DNA of 64,000 nucleotides from Lodderomyces elongisporus (GCF_030384665.1 NC_083673.1:434001-498000); one strand, 5' to 3'. Shown: positions 19,602 to 31,838, numbered from the stretch's first letter. Notes: generated by a model not told the origin, from the letters alone. A program made the numbers and translations.

Positions 19602-22600
19602 TTAACCAAATGTTCTCAATTCAATCCCAGCTTGTGCCTCGCCATTTTCGTCGTTGTAACTCTTGCTGGATTTCAAAATACTCTCTACTCGCGATTGTTG
19701 ATCAGTAGTGAGTTTGCGACTTAATACTTCTCGGAATAGCTTGGGGTTCTGCTTGCCTAAAATAATCAACTTATTGTGGATATACATTGTTTCCAAATTC
19801 AAATCATTCCTCACCAAGACAGGCAAAAGAATTGTGTATAATGCCCTTTGTTTGGCATCGTCATCAACTGTGCTTTTACAAAACATAATCAAGAACTCTG
19901 CTACTAATCTTAATTCAATCTGAATTTTGCTCTGCTCAACTCCACTAAGAATCTTGATAAATTTTGTGATTAGATTTCTCACAACGTACACGTCGAGCGA
20001 AGATGAACCCAGATTTGTGATCAATGATTTTATACATTGAACGGCTATTTGAGACGTCTTGGGGTCTTGCAAAAGCTGGATTAGCGCTGAGTCGAGTAGA
20101 GACGACTGGGTCTCATCCAAATGCAAATCGCCATTGGTGATGAAGATCACAGTAGTGATCACCGTGTAGGGATGCGCGGAATTGATTTCAAGAAACCCAC
20201 TAATCACGGAATAAAATGTTTGCGTAGCATCGTTTCCAAGGGACTTGAGCTCCAAAATCACTCTTTTCAAATGAGGAATAACGATGGAAATGATTATCTC
20301 CTTCTTGCTTTCATATATCTTGGCAAAGATGTAGAGCAAGCAAGAATATAGATCAGATTTAACAACATTGGGCATCAGCTGGATCATATGCGTCAATGAG
20401 TCTAATGCTTGCTTAATCACCAACAAGTTCGATGCATCTTCGACATGTTTCATCAATACAGCATAATGACCATCACTGGAATCAAAATTTGATTTGAGAA
20501 ACGGCAAGATTCTAAATAATGGTAGCACAGTGACCCTAATGATCTCGAAAAGCATGTCAAACCCTTTACCCAAATTATCTTCTTGCGACAGAACAAAAGT
20601 GTCAAACATTGTCTCAAAAATTTTGAGCAATAGACACTGTATTTCAGTATCGTCATCAATCAAGATCATTCGGTCAAAAAGTATAATGACTTCTCCAAAA
20701 ATTTGCTCGTTGAATACTAGATCCACCAAGTTCGCACACTTGAGTAATCGTTCTAAACATTTTAATATTTGCACCACATTCTGATTCCTAACAAGATACT
20801 CGACACATTGACTAAACAACACAAAAAAGAAGCTTTGGGCATCTCCTTCAAGTAAATCATTGATACGGTCGTAATCTTTCTCCAGTTCTAAACTTAAAAC
20901 TTTGACAAAGTTGAGCCAACAATTGTTTTGTGACTCAACTTCGAAATTTGTTGCAGATTCAGAGAATTTGTTGACTGAAATCTCCCGAAGCATCAAAATC
21001 CAAGAGGAAGTTAACAATGTACTGTATTTGTCAAGGATTTGTACTAGTTGTTTTTCTTCCTTTCCTTGCGCTTCTTCAGTTCCTTCCTCTCCTTCCTCTC
21101 CTTCCTCCCCTTCCGCTTCTTTTCCTTCTTCTTCTTCTTCTTCTTCTAGTGCTGCATTCTCCTTCTCTTGTTGTTGTTCCTCCTTTTCCTTCTCATTTTC
21201 AGCATCGACGACAAAAACAGCATCCAGTTTATCGCTATTTTGATCTAAAGAACTGATTTTTAGTAACGCCCAACTATTCAAACACTCTAATTGAATTACC
21301 CTTTTACCGAACTCAGACATCTTTTCCAAAAAGACAAATCTCACAAACGTATTTGATGAAAGTTCTTCTAGAAGCTCAATTAAAATTTTTAATATTCTCT
21401 TCTTGGAGTAAAAGTTGATTCGCGGCAAATTGACAAAATTCGACGAAACACGAATTGCATGGACAATGACTACGTAGTCATTGCCGGGTCCAAAACATGG
21501 TACCAACGCACTAATAATTTGCGCCTGTTGCTGCTCAAGGATCGAGGCTGCAGGGTAAGCAGGGTCTCTGAAATCTCCAAAAATTTCCAAGGCCAGGTTG
21601 AGCAAGTCAAGACCTTTGAGCTTGAGCTCCATCAACGACGATGTAGAGCCAAGAAAAGATAATTTGACAATATCGGGGATTCTGCTTTTGAGTTTTTCTA
21701 CTAAAGTGTAGTTGGAATAAGCAAACAGAAGCAAATGATTCAACAATTCGAATATGAACAACTTGAACTCCCAAGAAATGGGCTCATTTTTCTCATTGTT
21801 TTCTTGCTCGTCGCCTGCTATTGTTTCGTTCTCCTCGTCTTTTAAATCAATACCATTATTTGCGTTTTCCTTTTTCCGTCTTTGTTGTAAAGGTAACAAC
21901 TTTTGTTGGTATTTTCGCTCAAGGAAGTTGCGGCTCAAATTCCTTGAGCTTGATTTGAACAATGAGCTTAAAATCGCAAACCAGTTCTTTTCCAAACTCA
22001 ATTCGAGCCACAATTTAATTACTCGCTTAAGGTCATGACATGGAAGAAGAGTCATCGATGTCCAAAGAAGCAGCTCTGTTTCTTTTGTAATGATCTTTGC
22101 TCCGTAAATTTTTAATAGTTCGTAGTAGCATGCATAAGCCTTGACTATCAAGCCCAAATTGGCGGAATACGGAAATATAGCATCCTCGTTGACTGAAGTA
22201 GGTGACACATTTGCAATGACCGCCATTAAATTATTTGAAATTATTGTGTTCAAAATTTGAGTAAATAACTCAACTTCATTTTGGAAAAATTTAGGGTCGT
22301 ATATGACCAACTCTTGGAAAAGACTCATGAGTTCATGCAACACTTTTGCCTCGTCATTTGTCGATACAGCTCCAATTCCATACGCCAAGCTGATCAATAT
22401 GTTGCGCAACCCTCTCCTCAGACGAGTACCCCATTCAATGATTGAAGGACCCAATGAACTTACAAAGAGCTTGAGCAATGCAGTCAACTCACCCATGGAT
22501 CCGTATCGAATTTTTAAATTATCTAATGCGGTGTTACCAACATCACCATCAAATGGAATATTCAAGTATATGATTTCCAATTTGCGTGAAAGATCGGTGA

Positions 22601-24392
22601 TAACAGATGTATTGGAAATTACTGACTCAAAAACACTAATCAACGCTTGTAGCGTGTAATAATGTACTTGGGGGTTTGGATCATTAAGCAATTGGAGTAG
22701 CACATTAAAGATTTCTCCAAAACCAAGTTTGGTGTGCAAATATATTCTTCCCAAAGCAAGCATCAGAAATGCTCTTTTGAAAGAGTCATTATTTGTTACA
22801 ATATCATTGACAAAAGTGGTGACCAAGCCATAAGAAAGATCTTTCAGCAATAATGCAGAGCAGTACCCTATGGATGAAGCATTCAAAACCATCAACCTCT
22901 CCTCCTTCACATTCATAGTCTTTATCAAATCCGTCGTCAACATTAAAACGTCATTGTGCACCTTGGCAGAACTTCTTAATGCATTGCGAAGCATTCCGTT
23001 TAACGCTACAGTGACATTTATTTGCAAACTTTTTAGCCTCAAAAAGTCAATTGGTTTTGCTGTTACTGAGTGACGAATTTGTTCCAATAAAGAAAATTGA
23101 ATCTTTTGACTCAATGATGAAAACAGAATCTGGAACAAGCGAATTGAAAGATCCACAAGCGATGTCATCAATGGTGGCGCGTAATCGTGTTCTGCCGAGT
23201 ACTTGCCTATTAAATACACCTCAGGATCATTCACAATAGCATCTTCTCTAGATTTAAATGCAGTTTCATCAAAGACATCGAACCAAAACAAAGATTGCTT
23301 ATCCGAGACAGTGGACAAAGAAGAAGCAAAATGTAAACTATTAATCTCTCTCGCTGGCTCCTTCAGAAAAGACATATTTGAATACGAAAACATCTCCGAG
23401 TCATCAAAATACTTTGTTTCGCTGGACAACAAACTGGTCACTCCATAAGCATAATTTCGGTCCTCGTTTAAGTAAACAAGTTCATCTTCTATCTCGTTTC
23501 TACTTGCTGCCGCTGCAGCTGCCAAAGCGGCAGTCGCGGCCGCTGATTTAGATTTCTTTTTCGCCATCTTCTCATGATCAACAACTGTGCTACGAGAAAA
23601 CAAGCGATGGTCACTGAATAATTTCACCAAAAAAATCACAATGTTTGAATTGAGCTCGTGTTGAAACTGGCCTGATAACTTGATAAAATTTTGAATAATG
23701 ACTTTTTTGCAAGTAAGTACCAAACTGATGGCAAGGCTTTCGTCTGATAATCGGGAATCATACGACAAGTTTGAGTAAAGAATATTATGAACCAAGTCGG
23801 CATTGAACGAGGACTCATTCCAATACTCATAATTCAATGTAGTTGCCGCATTAACAGTCTCTAAACTGCTTTCCAAATGGGACAAATAGTTGTATGATTT
23901 TGTAAGTAAAAATGACATTTGCTTTGAAGATTCTGGCGTCATCTCACTGGCAACTGCAACTAAATAATTGTTGAAGCATGCTAATGAAAACGTACGAACT
24001 TTTAAATTTGCGTATACTTCAGCTACTTCACTTCCTGGGCCAGACTTGTGCACATTGGAAGAACTGATGTATTGAGAAGTAAGCAAATTCTTCCAAAAGA
24101 CAAGAAGTTGAGACGAATTTAATCTGACATATTCTGAATGCTTGTAGAGCAAAACCATGGAGGACAAAATAATCCAACAGCTACTGCTCTGGCTTGTATT
24201 GTGACTGTGTTTCAATGTCTGAGTACAAAAACTCAATATCTTAACAATTAATGCATTTTGTAATATAGTGGGGTCCGTTTGCTTAATAATGGCCAGCAAT
24301 GCTAATGAATAGCTTATGAGCCTCGTAGCTGGATTTCTGCAAGAATTGTGCTCGTCTTTTGCAGTTGTTTGATATAAATCAGCAACAGCAGC

Positions 24393-24427
<35 letters not shown>

Positions 24428-26435
24428 CTGCAGCTGTAGCAGAACCTTTCTTTGCTAAGCTTTGTTCTCGCTCCACCAAACGGAAAACATTTAATATGAT
24501 TTGATTTACTGAAGCTTGGTTTGACTTTACATACTGTAATAATGCTTCCACGGCGTATATTCTCGTGTAGTAGTTATCGTTGATGACGAGTTTCAATAAT
24601 ATCAGTTCAAGATTTGTAGTAGTTGGGGCATCGGCCTCATCAAAATTAAATTCGCGGCTCTCTGTAGCTTCTGTAGCTTCTGTAGTTTCTGCAGCTTCTG
24701 CAGTTTCCCCCGTCGTTCCACTCTCTTTTTTCTTCACCTTGGTAACTTCGGATGTTTCAAAAGAAACACCACTAGCTATCAAAGGGCGCATCAAGTGCAA
24801 AATAATGTATGCTTGGTAAGAATTGGTAAATACATTGATTGAATTCAAAAAGTGGTCTTTTCCTCTGCTTTGTTTGCTGCTCTTAATCCCAAATATTCCA
24901 GAATCTCTTTTCGACTTTTTTGAAGCCACTGAAGCTGCTCCAGAAGTCAATTTCAAATCTTTTGCGTCTTCGTCCTCGGCTCCCCCACTCAATTTCAGTA
25001 AAACAAATTTAAAGATTGCATCAAGCAGAGAGGATCCTGCTTCTTTCACCATAAAATCTATAATATTGGTCCAGTTGCGCAAAGTCTTGACCCAATTGGT
25101 ATTTTGCACATGTACTACTTTACCATCTGCTGGAGGTGCCAATGGGCTAAACTTCAACAAAATCTGCTCTATTATTTCAATAAAATGAGACAGTATATAA
25201 TCTGAATTTTGAAATTGCTCCATCTGCATGTAGAAAACAATACAAATACAAATGCTTGACTGCTTCAAGTTTTCTTCAAGATTTCTTTTCAAAACAGATT
25301 CACTATCAAAGTCCAAAACGGTATTTGGTTCTTCGGGCAATAATTCCCCTACGAGTGTAACAGAATTCATCAAACTAGCGTTTTTGAAATTGAAATCTGG
25401 TAAAGGATACTTGTTGATAAGATATTGAATTGGCGAAAACTCGGTTGAGGGGACTGAGTGAATCAAAAAGCTAGCTAATAAATCAATCATTGCTAAACGG
25501 ATCTCGCGAAACTTGCTGCTAAACCCATACTCAACAAAACTTTCATTTGAGGATAAAAGAGATTGTTGGTAACTGTGTTGTTGCAGCATAATGTGCTGGG
25601 GTTTGAGTTTGGCGCTTGCAGAGCCTGACTTTGTTGAAGCCGCCAAGAGTGACTCGTAATGGCTAGAAATACTGAGCAATAGCAAGTTCTTGTAAAGTAG
25701 TATGTAATTTCTCTTGAGCATGATTGTTGAAGTTGCTTTTATGTCTTCATACTCAAAGGAGATTGCATTTTGAGTGACTGCTTTTGTAGCAATTTTCATC
25801 AACTTTGCACTCATTTTCAGGTCAACATCTTGCTTTCCGGCGTGCTTTGTAATCACATATAACAAGTAAACTAAATTTGCGTCTACATTGGGGTCCTTCT
25901 TGATGATCTTGTAAATTTGAGACACGCTAAATGAAAGTAATGAGCCCAAGTTTGAAGGAAAGTTATCAAAGATATCAATCAATAAAATCACGGCCACTTT
26001 GCAAATACTGTTCAACTTCCCCGTTACGTCCAATTGAACATAATTGAGTAAGTCATTGGCCAAATCAAAAACCTTGCTGGGAAGCTTATGTAGTATGAAG
26101 ATTAAATTTCTCGAAAGCATCTTGTAAACATTTGGTGAAGCATGATAATTTTTTCCTGCATCAACATTGTCTGATCCTTTATTCCGAGGTTGTTGCGCTT
26201 GCTGTTGCTCCGCATGCTGTGGTGGTAATGGTGGTGGTGGTGGTGGTGTTTGCGCAACAACATTCAGTTGCAATTGTCGTTGCTTTTCAATCAATTGAAT
26301 GAGTTGTCCAAGGTATATGTGATACTCCAGTTCTTCTACATGGTCTGATTCCCTAAGCTTGGTATCCATTTCCACGAGGTAATTGAAGAGATCCTCATTT
26401 CGGAAATGGTTTAAAAGATCATTGAAGTTGTCCAT
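19602..26435 (-). CDS. LAA1: Laa1-like HEAT-repeat protein (HEATR5 family)
   Basis: The largest gene of the window, 2277 residues, almost entirely alpha-helical repeats. The N-terminus (a short helix, then Q-R-Q-L-Q and a Pro-rich run about 64-75), the middle segment with S-C-W-I-I-L-S-S-M-V-L-L-Y (about 755-767) and the L-L-V-F-W-K-N-L-L motif fit fungal Laa1 and animal HEATR5. These bind the AP-1 clathrin adaptor and help sort cargo between the trans-Golgi and endosomes. Low-complexity inserts are a Thr run (about 672-683), an Ala-rich patch (about 955-980) and a Glu-rich patch (about 1755-1790). Yeast Laa1 is about 2014 residues, so the inserts explain the extra length. No membrane segment is seen. 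NDL1 lies upstream in the same orientation. Confidence 0.82.
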
Positions 26436-26777
26436 GTTTTGCTGTTACGTATAAAGGCATATGTGTATATGAAATCAAAGATGTTTACGTTAATATAGAG
26501 GTTGCCGAATCTACCAAAGATTTGGGCACAACCGAAGAAAGTAAAAGGAAAAAAAACAATAATAATAATAATAAAAATAATAAAAATAATAATAAAGTAC
26601 TTAAGCCAAAGAAAAGAAAAAAAATTAGACAACAAAATACAACATTAGAAAAATCAAACTCGCGTGTCGCAAGTTATTATTAAATAATATATCAAATGTC
26701 GTAGTGAATGTCACGTAGAGGTGGGAAGTCCCAAAAACCTACTTTAAGTTTTTTACTGTTGTCTTATATATAAATAT

Positions 26778-26809
<32 letters not shown>

Positions 26810-26822
26810 TGTTAGCCACGTA
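26436..26822. other. Intergenic LAA1 / NDL1
   Basis: 387 bases forming the LAA1 promoter and the 3' end of the NDL1-like gene. It is AT-rich with AAT repeats (about 26555-26595) and a (TA)n tract at about 26786-26808. No ORF was accepted. Confidence 0.5.
26786..26808. repeat. (TA)n tract
   Basis: About 23 bases of alternating TA immediately beyond the stop of the NDL1-like gene. Confidence 0.88.
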
Positions 26823-27887
26823 TTATGTCGATTCCTTCATTAATCTTTGCGAAATCGGACTTCCACCAATCGAAGGTAAATCCGAAAACCGTTTACTATA
26901 TGAAATTCTCTTGCTGCTCCTATCGCGTCTGGTTGCGGTCGAATCCTCCATCGTACTCAATTGTGTAGTTGAAGGTGATTTCAACATACTCAGTCTACTC
27001 AGAAGTCCATCTCCTTGTTCATGCTGATGCTGGTGATGTTGCCGCTGCTGCTGTTTTCCAAGGAACACCTCAATATCTCTAGTGAGATTCTTGAGTTTTT
27101 GTAACGAATCTGATTTCTTTAATCTGCCCATCTGGTATGACGAATTGCAATTGTTATTGTTATTGTTGTTGGAGCTGGTGCTGCTGCTGGTGTCTCGGAT
27201 CTTGTCTGGGGGCGGTGTACTTTTTAGCATCTCGCGAATACTCAAGAACAGTGTATCCCTCTCATCCAAGGGCGATATCGAAGATGCACCACCCCTATCA
27301 ACACATTTATTCATCTCTTGCTTCCGTTTTTGTTTTTGTTCTTGTTCCTGCTTCAGCCTCTGCTCAATTGTATCAATCTTAGTTTGCAAATCTTTTATCT
27401 GAATTTTATAGTTTGCGACGTGTAAACCTTGTTCCATATTGGCCTTTTTTGTACGATCCAATTCATCTTCTAAAATCGCCAACTTTTCAAGCAATTGATT
27501 ATTAAGCGATTGTTGTACTTCATATTTACTGGTCATGATGCGATCTTGGTTTTCCATTGTGTCATTGGTGATTTCCACATTCACCAAAGTTTGTCTCAAC
27601 TGGGCAATTTCTTTATCATTTTTATGTATATGTTCTTGTAACGAGTCGATCTCATTACTCAATTCTTTATTGTGTCGTCGACTATTTTCCAACTGCTTCT
27701 TCAATTCGTTAATTTGTTTTTGCATATTGGTGTTGTTTGATTCCAAGTCGTGTAATTCATCTTCCAAAGCTTTTTCCAAATCTCTACTTGATTCTTGAAA
27801 CTCGGTTAGAGCTACTTCGGACTCAAGAATCCTTTGTATGAGTTCATCTCGGCTCAAATCACTTAGTCGGTTTCGTAATGCATCCAT
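26823..27887 (-). CDS. NDL1: NudE/Ndl1-like coiled-coil protein
   Basis: A 354-residue protein. Residues about 20-195 form a long heptad-rich coiled coil that contains E-F-Q-E-S-S-R-D-L-E-K-A-L-E-D-E-L (about 29-45), the signature start of the NudE/Nudel family. This is followed by helices with N-x-Q-L-L-E-K-L-A-I-L-E-D-E-L-D (about 131-146). NudE proteins link Lis1/Pac1 to dynein for spindle positioning. The C-terminal third is disordered, with Asn, Gln/His and Ser-rich runs, and a basic R-R-D-R-S-S-K-R patch. It is longer than yeast Ndl1 (189) but similar to filamentous-fungal NudE. The identification rests on the N-terminal motif, and another coiled-coil protein is possible. Confidence 0.72.
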   Translation of the reverse strand: MDALRNRLSDLSRDELIQRILESEVALTEFQESSRDLEKALEDELHDLESNNTNMQKQINELKKQLENSRRHNKELSNEIDSLQEHIHKNDKEIAQLRQTLVNVEITNDTMENQDRIMTSKYEVQQSLNNQLLEKLAILEDELDRTKKANMEQGLHVANYKIQIKDLQTKIDTIEQRLKQEQEQKQKRKQEMNKCVDRGGASSISPLDERDTLFLSIREMLKSTPPPDKIRDTSSSTSSNNNNNNNCNSSYQMGRLKKSDSLQKLKNLTRDIEVFLGKQQQRQHHQHQHEQGDGLLSRLSMLKSPSTTQLSTMEDSTATRRDRSSKRISYSKRFSDLPSIGGSPISQRLMKEST

Positions 27888-28350
27888 CGCTTTTTAAATA
27901 AGTTGTTGTTATTGTTGCTATTGTTGTTGTAAAAGTTTGTGTTGATGCTGTTACAACACTTTTGAGAAATCAAGCCGCGCATCAAAATACGCGTATTACC
28001 TCATGGATTAAGGAAAATGTGAGAATCGGAGCATACTTTCAATCTCAATAAAACTTGAATATCACTGAAAAAACCCCAAGGAGAAAGTCCACCTACAAAG
28101 ACTGTGACTTATAAACAATTCACTATGGCTTAGTAACTAACAAACAAATGATTGAAGATCAAAAGCAAAAAATAAAAAGATTAAGAAAACAAAAGAGAAC
28201 TAGAAACTATGGAAATGTAATGTATTAAGTTTAAATTATGTAACTGTATGAAAATAAGTCGAGTTTAATTGTAGAAAAGTGGTTTTATCTGTTTCTGTTT
28301 CTGTTTCCGTTTCTGTTTCCGTTGCACTTTACTCTTCTCCTCATTTACTA
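27888..28350. other. Intergenic NDL1 / ceramide synthase
   Basis: 463 bases with GTT/TTG-rich DNA just upstream of NDL1 (27900-27945) and a six-base repeat (TTTCTG/TTTCCG) at about 28289-28323 next to the ceramide synthase stop. No gene is seen. Confidence 0.5.
28289..28323. repeat. 6-bp tandem repeat
   Basis: Six-base units GTTTCT and GTTTCC, about five to six copies, in the probable 3' UTR of the ceramide synthase gene. Confidence 0.85.
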
Positions 28351-29601
28351 CTATTGTTGCTTCTTTTCAGCTTCAACCACTTCTTCCTCTTCTTCTTCAT
28401 CGTCACTTCTTTCATCTTTTTTGTCACCTGAGAAAATATATCTATACAAGATTCTAAGAATCAAAATCAACCAGTAGATATTGACCAATTGCAAGGCAAA
28501 GATCAAAAAGAATGTAATTGGTTGTGAGATGTAGCATTTGTATTGTTGAGTCTCCCAATTAAGTTCCCATTCACCAACGGTTCTAAACTCGGTCAAAACG
28601 GACCACAAGATTCTGAGGTTGATATAGTGTCTCAAGTATATCCATACACCAATAAACAAAACAAAAAATGGGCCAGTTAAGCTTGAATCCAAATAGTTTA
28701 AAGTCTTTGATATTGCCAAAAAAAAGTCAGAAACATCCATGGTGATAAAAACCGCAATACCCATCCAAGTGAAATGGAATCTGTAGGAACACCAGATTAA
28801 AGCAATGGTGATGATGTGGTGCAAGACCAATTCCTTAAAGTCCTTTCTTGGTTTCTCCAATTGCAAGATTAATACAACGGACTGTTGCACCCAAAATGCA
28901 GCTTGACCAAGGTAAAAGACTTTGAAAAAGATTTCGTGGGTCTTGTGTGGGTATTCGAGGTAGAATGGAGTCGTTTCAAAGAACCATAATGGTGTTTTGG
29001 ACATGATCCACAATCCAAAAGGACCACTTATACCATAGTAAAACATTGCATATGTTTGTTCCATAAATCTCTTTTGCTTAGCTTCTTTCTTAATGCCCAA
29101 AAATATACTAATTGGTTTCAAAATACAACACATCATAAATTCTCTCAAGAATGTGAAAAAGATGGCATAAAACCCAACAAACTTGAAATCGTTGGCACCT
29201 TTCCCGTACTGGTCAGTGCCCTCAATGTGGTATGATGGGATCATCATATCCTCCATAAACTTGTGTACTTTGCCTGATGGTGATGACAAATAGTATGTGA
29301 AAAAAGAAGCAACCAACACAATTAAAGGTAAGATCCATGTTTGTCTATAAGTCAATTCTCTGAATCCAACAAGCAATTTCTTTGCCAAAGCAAAATCCAG
29401 ATTGTTTCCACTCAGTAACTGCATCAAACGAGCATCGGATCTTCTTCTTGATGCGCTGCTGGTGGGCATGGTTGATAACGATGCCGACGTGTCTCCAACA
29501 TTAATTTCGCCCACTGATGATGAGCGATGACGTTTGTGAGCAAGAGATGGATGCTCTTGTCTGTTATGAGATGATCCAGAAACCTCTGCAGCTGAACTCA
29601 T
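28351..29601 (-). CDS. LAG1/LAC1: Ceramide synthase (LAG1/LAC1 family, TLC domain)
   Basis: A 416-residue ER membrane enzyme that joins a very-long-chain acyl-CoA to a sphingoid base. After a Ser/Arg-rich cytosolic leader (1-75), the first membrane segment is near 90-108. The TLC domain (about 170-390) carries the Lag motif with His261-His262 and Asp289/Asp292 (M-D-V-S-D-F-F-L), the presumed active-site residues. Six or more membrane segments can be read. The tail is acidic and ends K-K-Q-Q, a dilysine-type ER retrieval signal. Candida species have two paralogues with different chain-length preference. I cannot decide between Lag1 and Lac1 from sequence alone. Length is typical (about 411-418). 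Confidence 0.93.
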   Translation of the reverse strand: MSSAAEVSGSSHNRQEHPSLAHKRHRSSSVGEINVGDTSASLSTMPTSSASRRRSDARLMQLLSGNNLDFALAKKLLVGFRELTYRQTWILPLIVLVASFFTYYLSSPSGKVHKFMEDMMIPSYHIEGTDQYGKGANDFKFVGFYAIFFTFLREFMMCCILKPISIFLGIKKEAKQKRFMEQTYAMFYYGISGPFGLWIMSKTPLWFFETTPFYLEYPHKTHEIFFKVFYLGQAAFWVQQSVVLILQLEKPRKDFKELVLHHIITIALIWCSYRFHFTWMGIAVFITMDVSDFFLAISKTLNYLDSSLTGPFFVLFIGVWIYLRHYINLRILWSVLTEFRTVGEWELNWETQQYKCYISQPITFFLIFALQLVNIYWLILILRILYRYIFSGDKKDERSDDEEEEEEVVEAEKKQQ

Positions 29602-30293
29602 GACTCTCCGTTTGATTTTTTTTTTGATTTTTCTTGCTTCTTCCTTGTGGGTTATATTTGGTTCTTTGATTATGTCTCAACTCCAAAAAAAAAAAAAGAA
29701 GAAGAGAGAAGAAAAAGAAAGGGGTGTGAAAAAAGGACCAAAAAGAAGAAAAAGAAGGGGAAAAAGGGTAGTAGGAATGGGGAAGGAGTAGTTTTGGACC
29801 TGGTTGGACTTTTCTTGTTGGCAATTGAGAAGAGAGACGATTGAAAGACTGGAAAAATTGGAAGTACTATATCTCCAGTGGTTTTGTTGTTTTTTTTTTA
29901 AAGAAAAAAAATTAAAAAAAAAAAATTAAAAAAAAAATTTTGGAGACTGAAATTGGAAATGAAAATGAAAATGAAAATAAAAATAAAAATAAATAAAAAA
30001 ATAAAAGAATAAAAAAACAATACTGAAAAAGTGAATAGTTGGCACAGATAGAGAAAGAAAATAGAAAAGCTTCTTAGGAAGGTACAGACTAAGCGTATAG
30101 GGGCAAAAGGCTGTATCGTCCATCTCTGTATGTGTTTTTTTTACTCGTGTGCAACTCAAACATTTGACTGATATTTCAATTCATTGTTTGATTGTTTGTT
30201 TGATTGTTTGTTTGATTATTACTATTATTTTATTTTTTTTCATTTATTTGAATAGGGGAAATTTTTTTTGTTTGTTTTTGATTTCCAAATTTC
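29602..30293. promoter_or_regulatory. Ceramide synthase promoter region, A-rich
   Basis: 692 bases. It has purine-rich DNA (29680-29765), A runs broken by TT (about 29898-29940), a six-base GAAAAT/AAAAAT repeat (about 29955-30018) and GTTTGATT repeats (about 30181-30218). No gene was accepted; open frames here are products of the repeats. Confidence 0.55.
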
Positions 30294-30563
30294 CTATGAA
30301 ATTTCTTTATCCTTCAATTCGTGCCCTTTCATGAAGAACCAATGGAGTAGTCTTAATAATGAAAGTGTAACATATTTATCCATAATATCTATAAGTGCTT
30401 TCAAGATCTCGTTAGGGTCTACACAATCCATCGTAACTTCATTACATTCAAATGCTATGCACTTTTCATCTATGGTTATGAAACATTGGTTGAGATGACT
30501 AGATGATATATGCATATATCCGTAAAGAATATGAAGAGAAACAAAAAGAATAACGAGTAACAT
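30294..30563 (-). CDS. Small hypothetical ORF, 89 codons
   Basis: Unlike other short frames nearby, this one is not made of simple repeats and has ordinary yeast codon choice (GAT, GAA, AAG, TTG). The peptide starts with a hydrophobic stretch (about 1-16), which could be a membrane anchor or read-in upstream of a later Met17. It continues with a mixed domain holding C-F-I-T-I-D-E-K, D-P-N-E-I-L-K-A-L and a helix S-L-L-R-L-L-H-W-F-F-M-K-G-H. I do not recognise it. No splice sites join it to other frames: no GTATGT is seen upstream on its strand. It could be a genuine small protein, the last exon of a gene with an unusual donor, or chance. Confidence 0.35.
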   Translation of the reverse strand: MLLVILFVSLHILYGYMHISSSHLNQCFITIDEKCIAFECNEVTMDCVDPNEILKALIDIMDKYVTLSLLRLLHWFFMKGHELKDKEIS

Positions 30564-31715
30564 CTATATGAACTGGATGGTAGGAGAACATATCCTTTAT
30601 TAAGAAGAAAGTTTCCCCTATTATTTTTTTCTTTGGCTGTTGTTGTTGTTTGTGTTGTTATTGTTGTTGTTGTTGCTGTTGTACACAGACAAACACTCTC
30701 TTTCTTTCTTTCTTTCTTTCTTTCTTCCTCTTTGTGCTCAGTAGCTTTTTAGCCTGTATACACCCCGCCACAATAGGAGACGAAAAAAAGAAGAGAATTG
30801 TCTTCCTCGGCAACTACTTGTGAAACCACCGTGACTAATCCTCAAAGCTCATGAAAACCTATCCAATTGATCAAAAGCCAAACATTTTTTGTTAGTTTAT
30901 CTGATTAATGTTTGTTGGTTCCTATTTGTTTTGTTATGTTAAGTTTTGTTTTTGTTTTTGTTTTTTTTTGTCTCTTCTTAGTTCTTTTTATCTTCTGTTC
31001 TTTAATGGGGAAAGGAAAACTTGACCGGTTGCGGTATACTTGTTGACAGCATAAAGAATAACGAAAACTCAAGATCTAGAGTGACATAGCAGAATATAAC
31101 GTTTTTCTTTTTGAGTTTCCTACAAAGTCGCTGACTTAATATACATTGAAAGGCAAGTAATTTTGAAAAAGAAAAATTACAAATACAAATATAAAAACAA
31201 ATATAAAAACAAATACAAATACAAACTCAAAGCCCAAATAGCGTATTATATTTAAACAAATTATTTGAAGGTAATTAACTTACTTTATAGTTTGATTCTC
31301 TTCCAATTATCGTATTCTAAATCCAATGTTATTTCAGTTGTGAATTGTTAAATGTGTTGTGTTTTAATTTTCTTATTTTGGTTATCGAATATGTCATTTC
31401 CCTTCATCCAATTGTCTCAAGTATAGTATTGAATTTTTCTGAGTGATTTAGCTGCAAAAAAAAATAAATATACAGATAAAGAAAAAAAAAAACAAAATCA
31501 AAGTAAATTGAATTTAAACTATCACCAAAACAAGGACAGAAGAAAACTGTACACAATTTATTTCTATCAAAATGACTATAAATCTTTACTCTATAGGATT
31601 ATCCCATTTTGCTAAAATAATTGTCATCTTTGTGGCTTCATACAATTTCTAAAGATGAGTGTTGGATTGGTCTGGTTGGTCTGTTTGGTCTGTTTGGTTG
31701 GCGTGGTTATATTCC

Positions 31716-31723
31716 TATATAAA
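31716..31723 (+). promoter_or_regulatory. TATA box of HSE1 (TATATAAA)
   Basis: An exact TATATAAA octamer followed, 20-120 bases on, by a block of inverted repeats and then a G-poor leader. In yeasts transcription starts 40-120 bases beyond TATA, which would put the start at about 31760-31840, giving an HSE1 leader near 300 bases. Confidence 0.5.
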
Positions 31724-31739
31724 GCTTTGGAGCCTCACC

Positions 31740-31838
31740 GGTCAGGAAAAAAATCAGTTGCGAAATGATTTTGTGTCATCCAATTTTCGGAACGATATCC
31801 AAGCTCCCTGACCACTAAAGGTGGCAATGCCGCCTTTA
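31740..31838 (+). promoter_or_regulatory. Clustered inverted repeats with a PACE-like dyad
   Basis: Three stems can be read by eye: GGTCAGG (31740-31746) with CCTGACC (31807-31813); AAAATCA (31750-31756) with TGATTTT (31766-31772); and a ten-pair stem with a three-base loop at 31816-31838 (one G-T pair). The last contains GGTGGCAAT (31820-31828), one base from the Rpn4 element GGTGGCAAA, mirrored on the other strand by GGCGGCATT. It may be a protein-binding dyad in the HSE1 promoter or a structured transcript. Confidence 0.5.
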
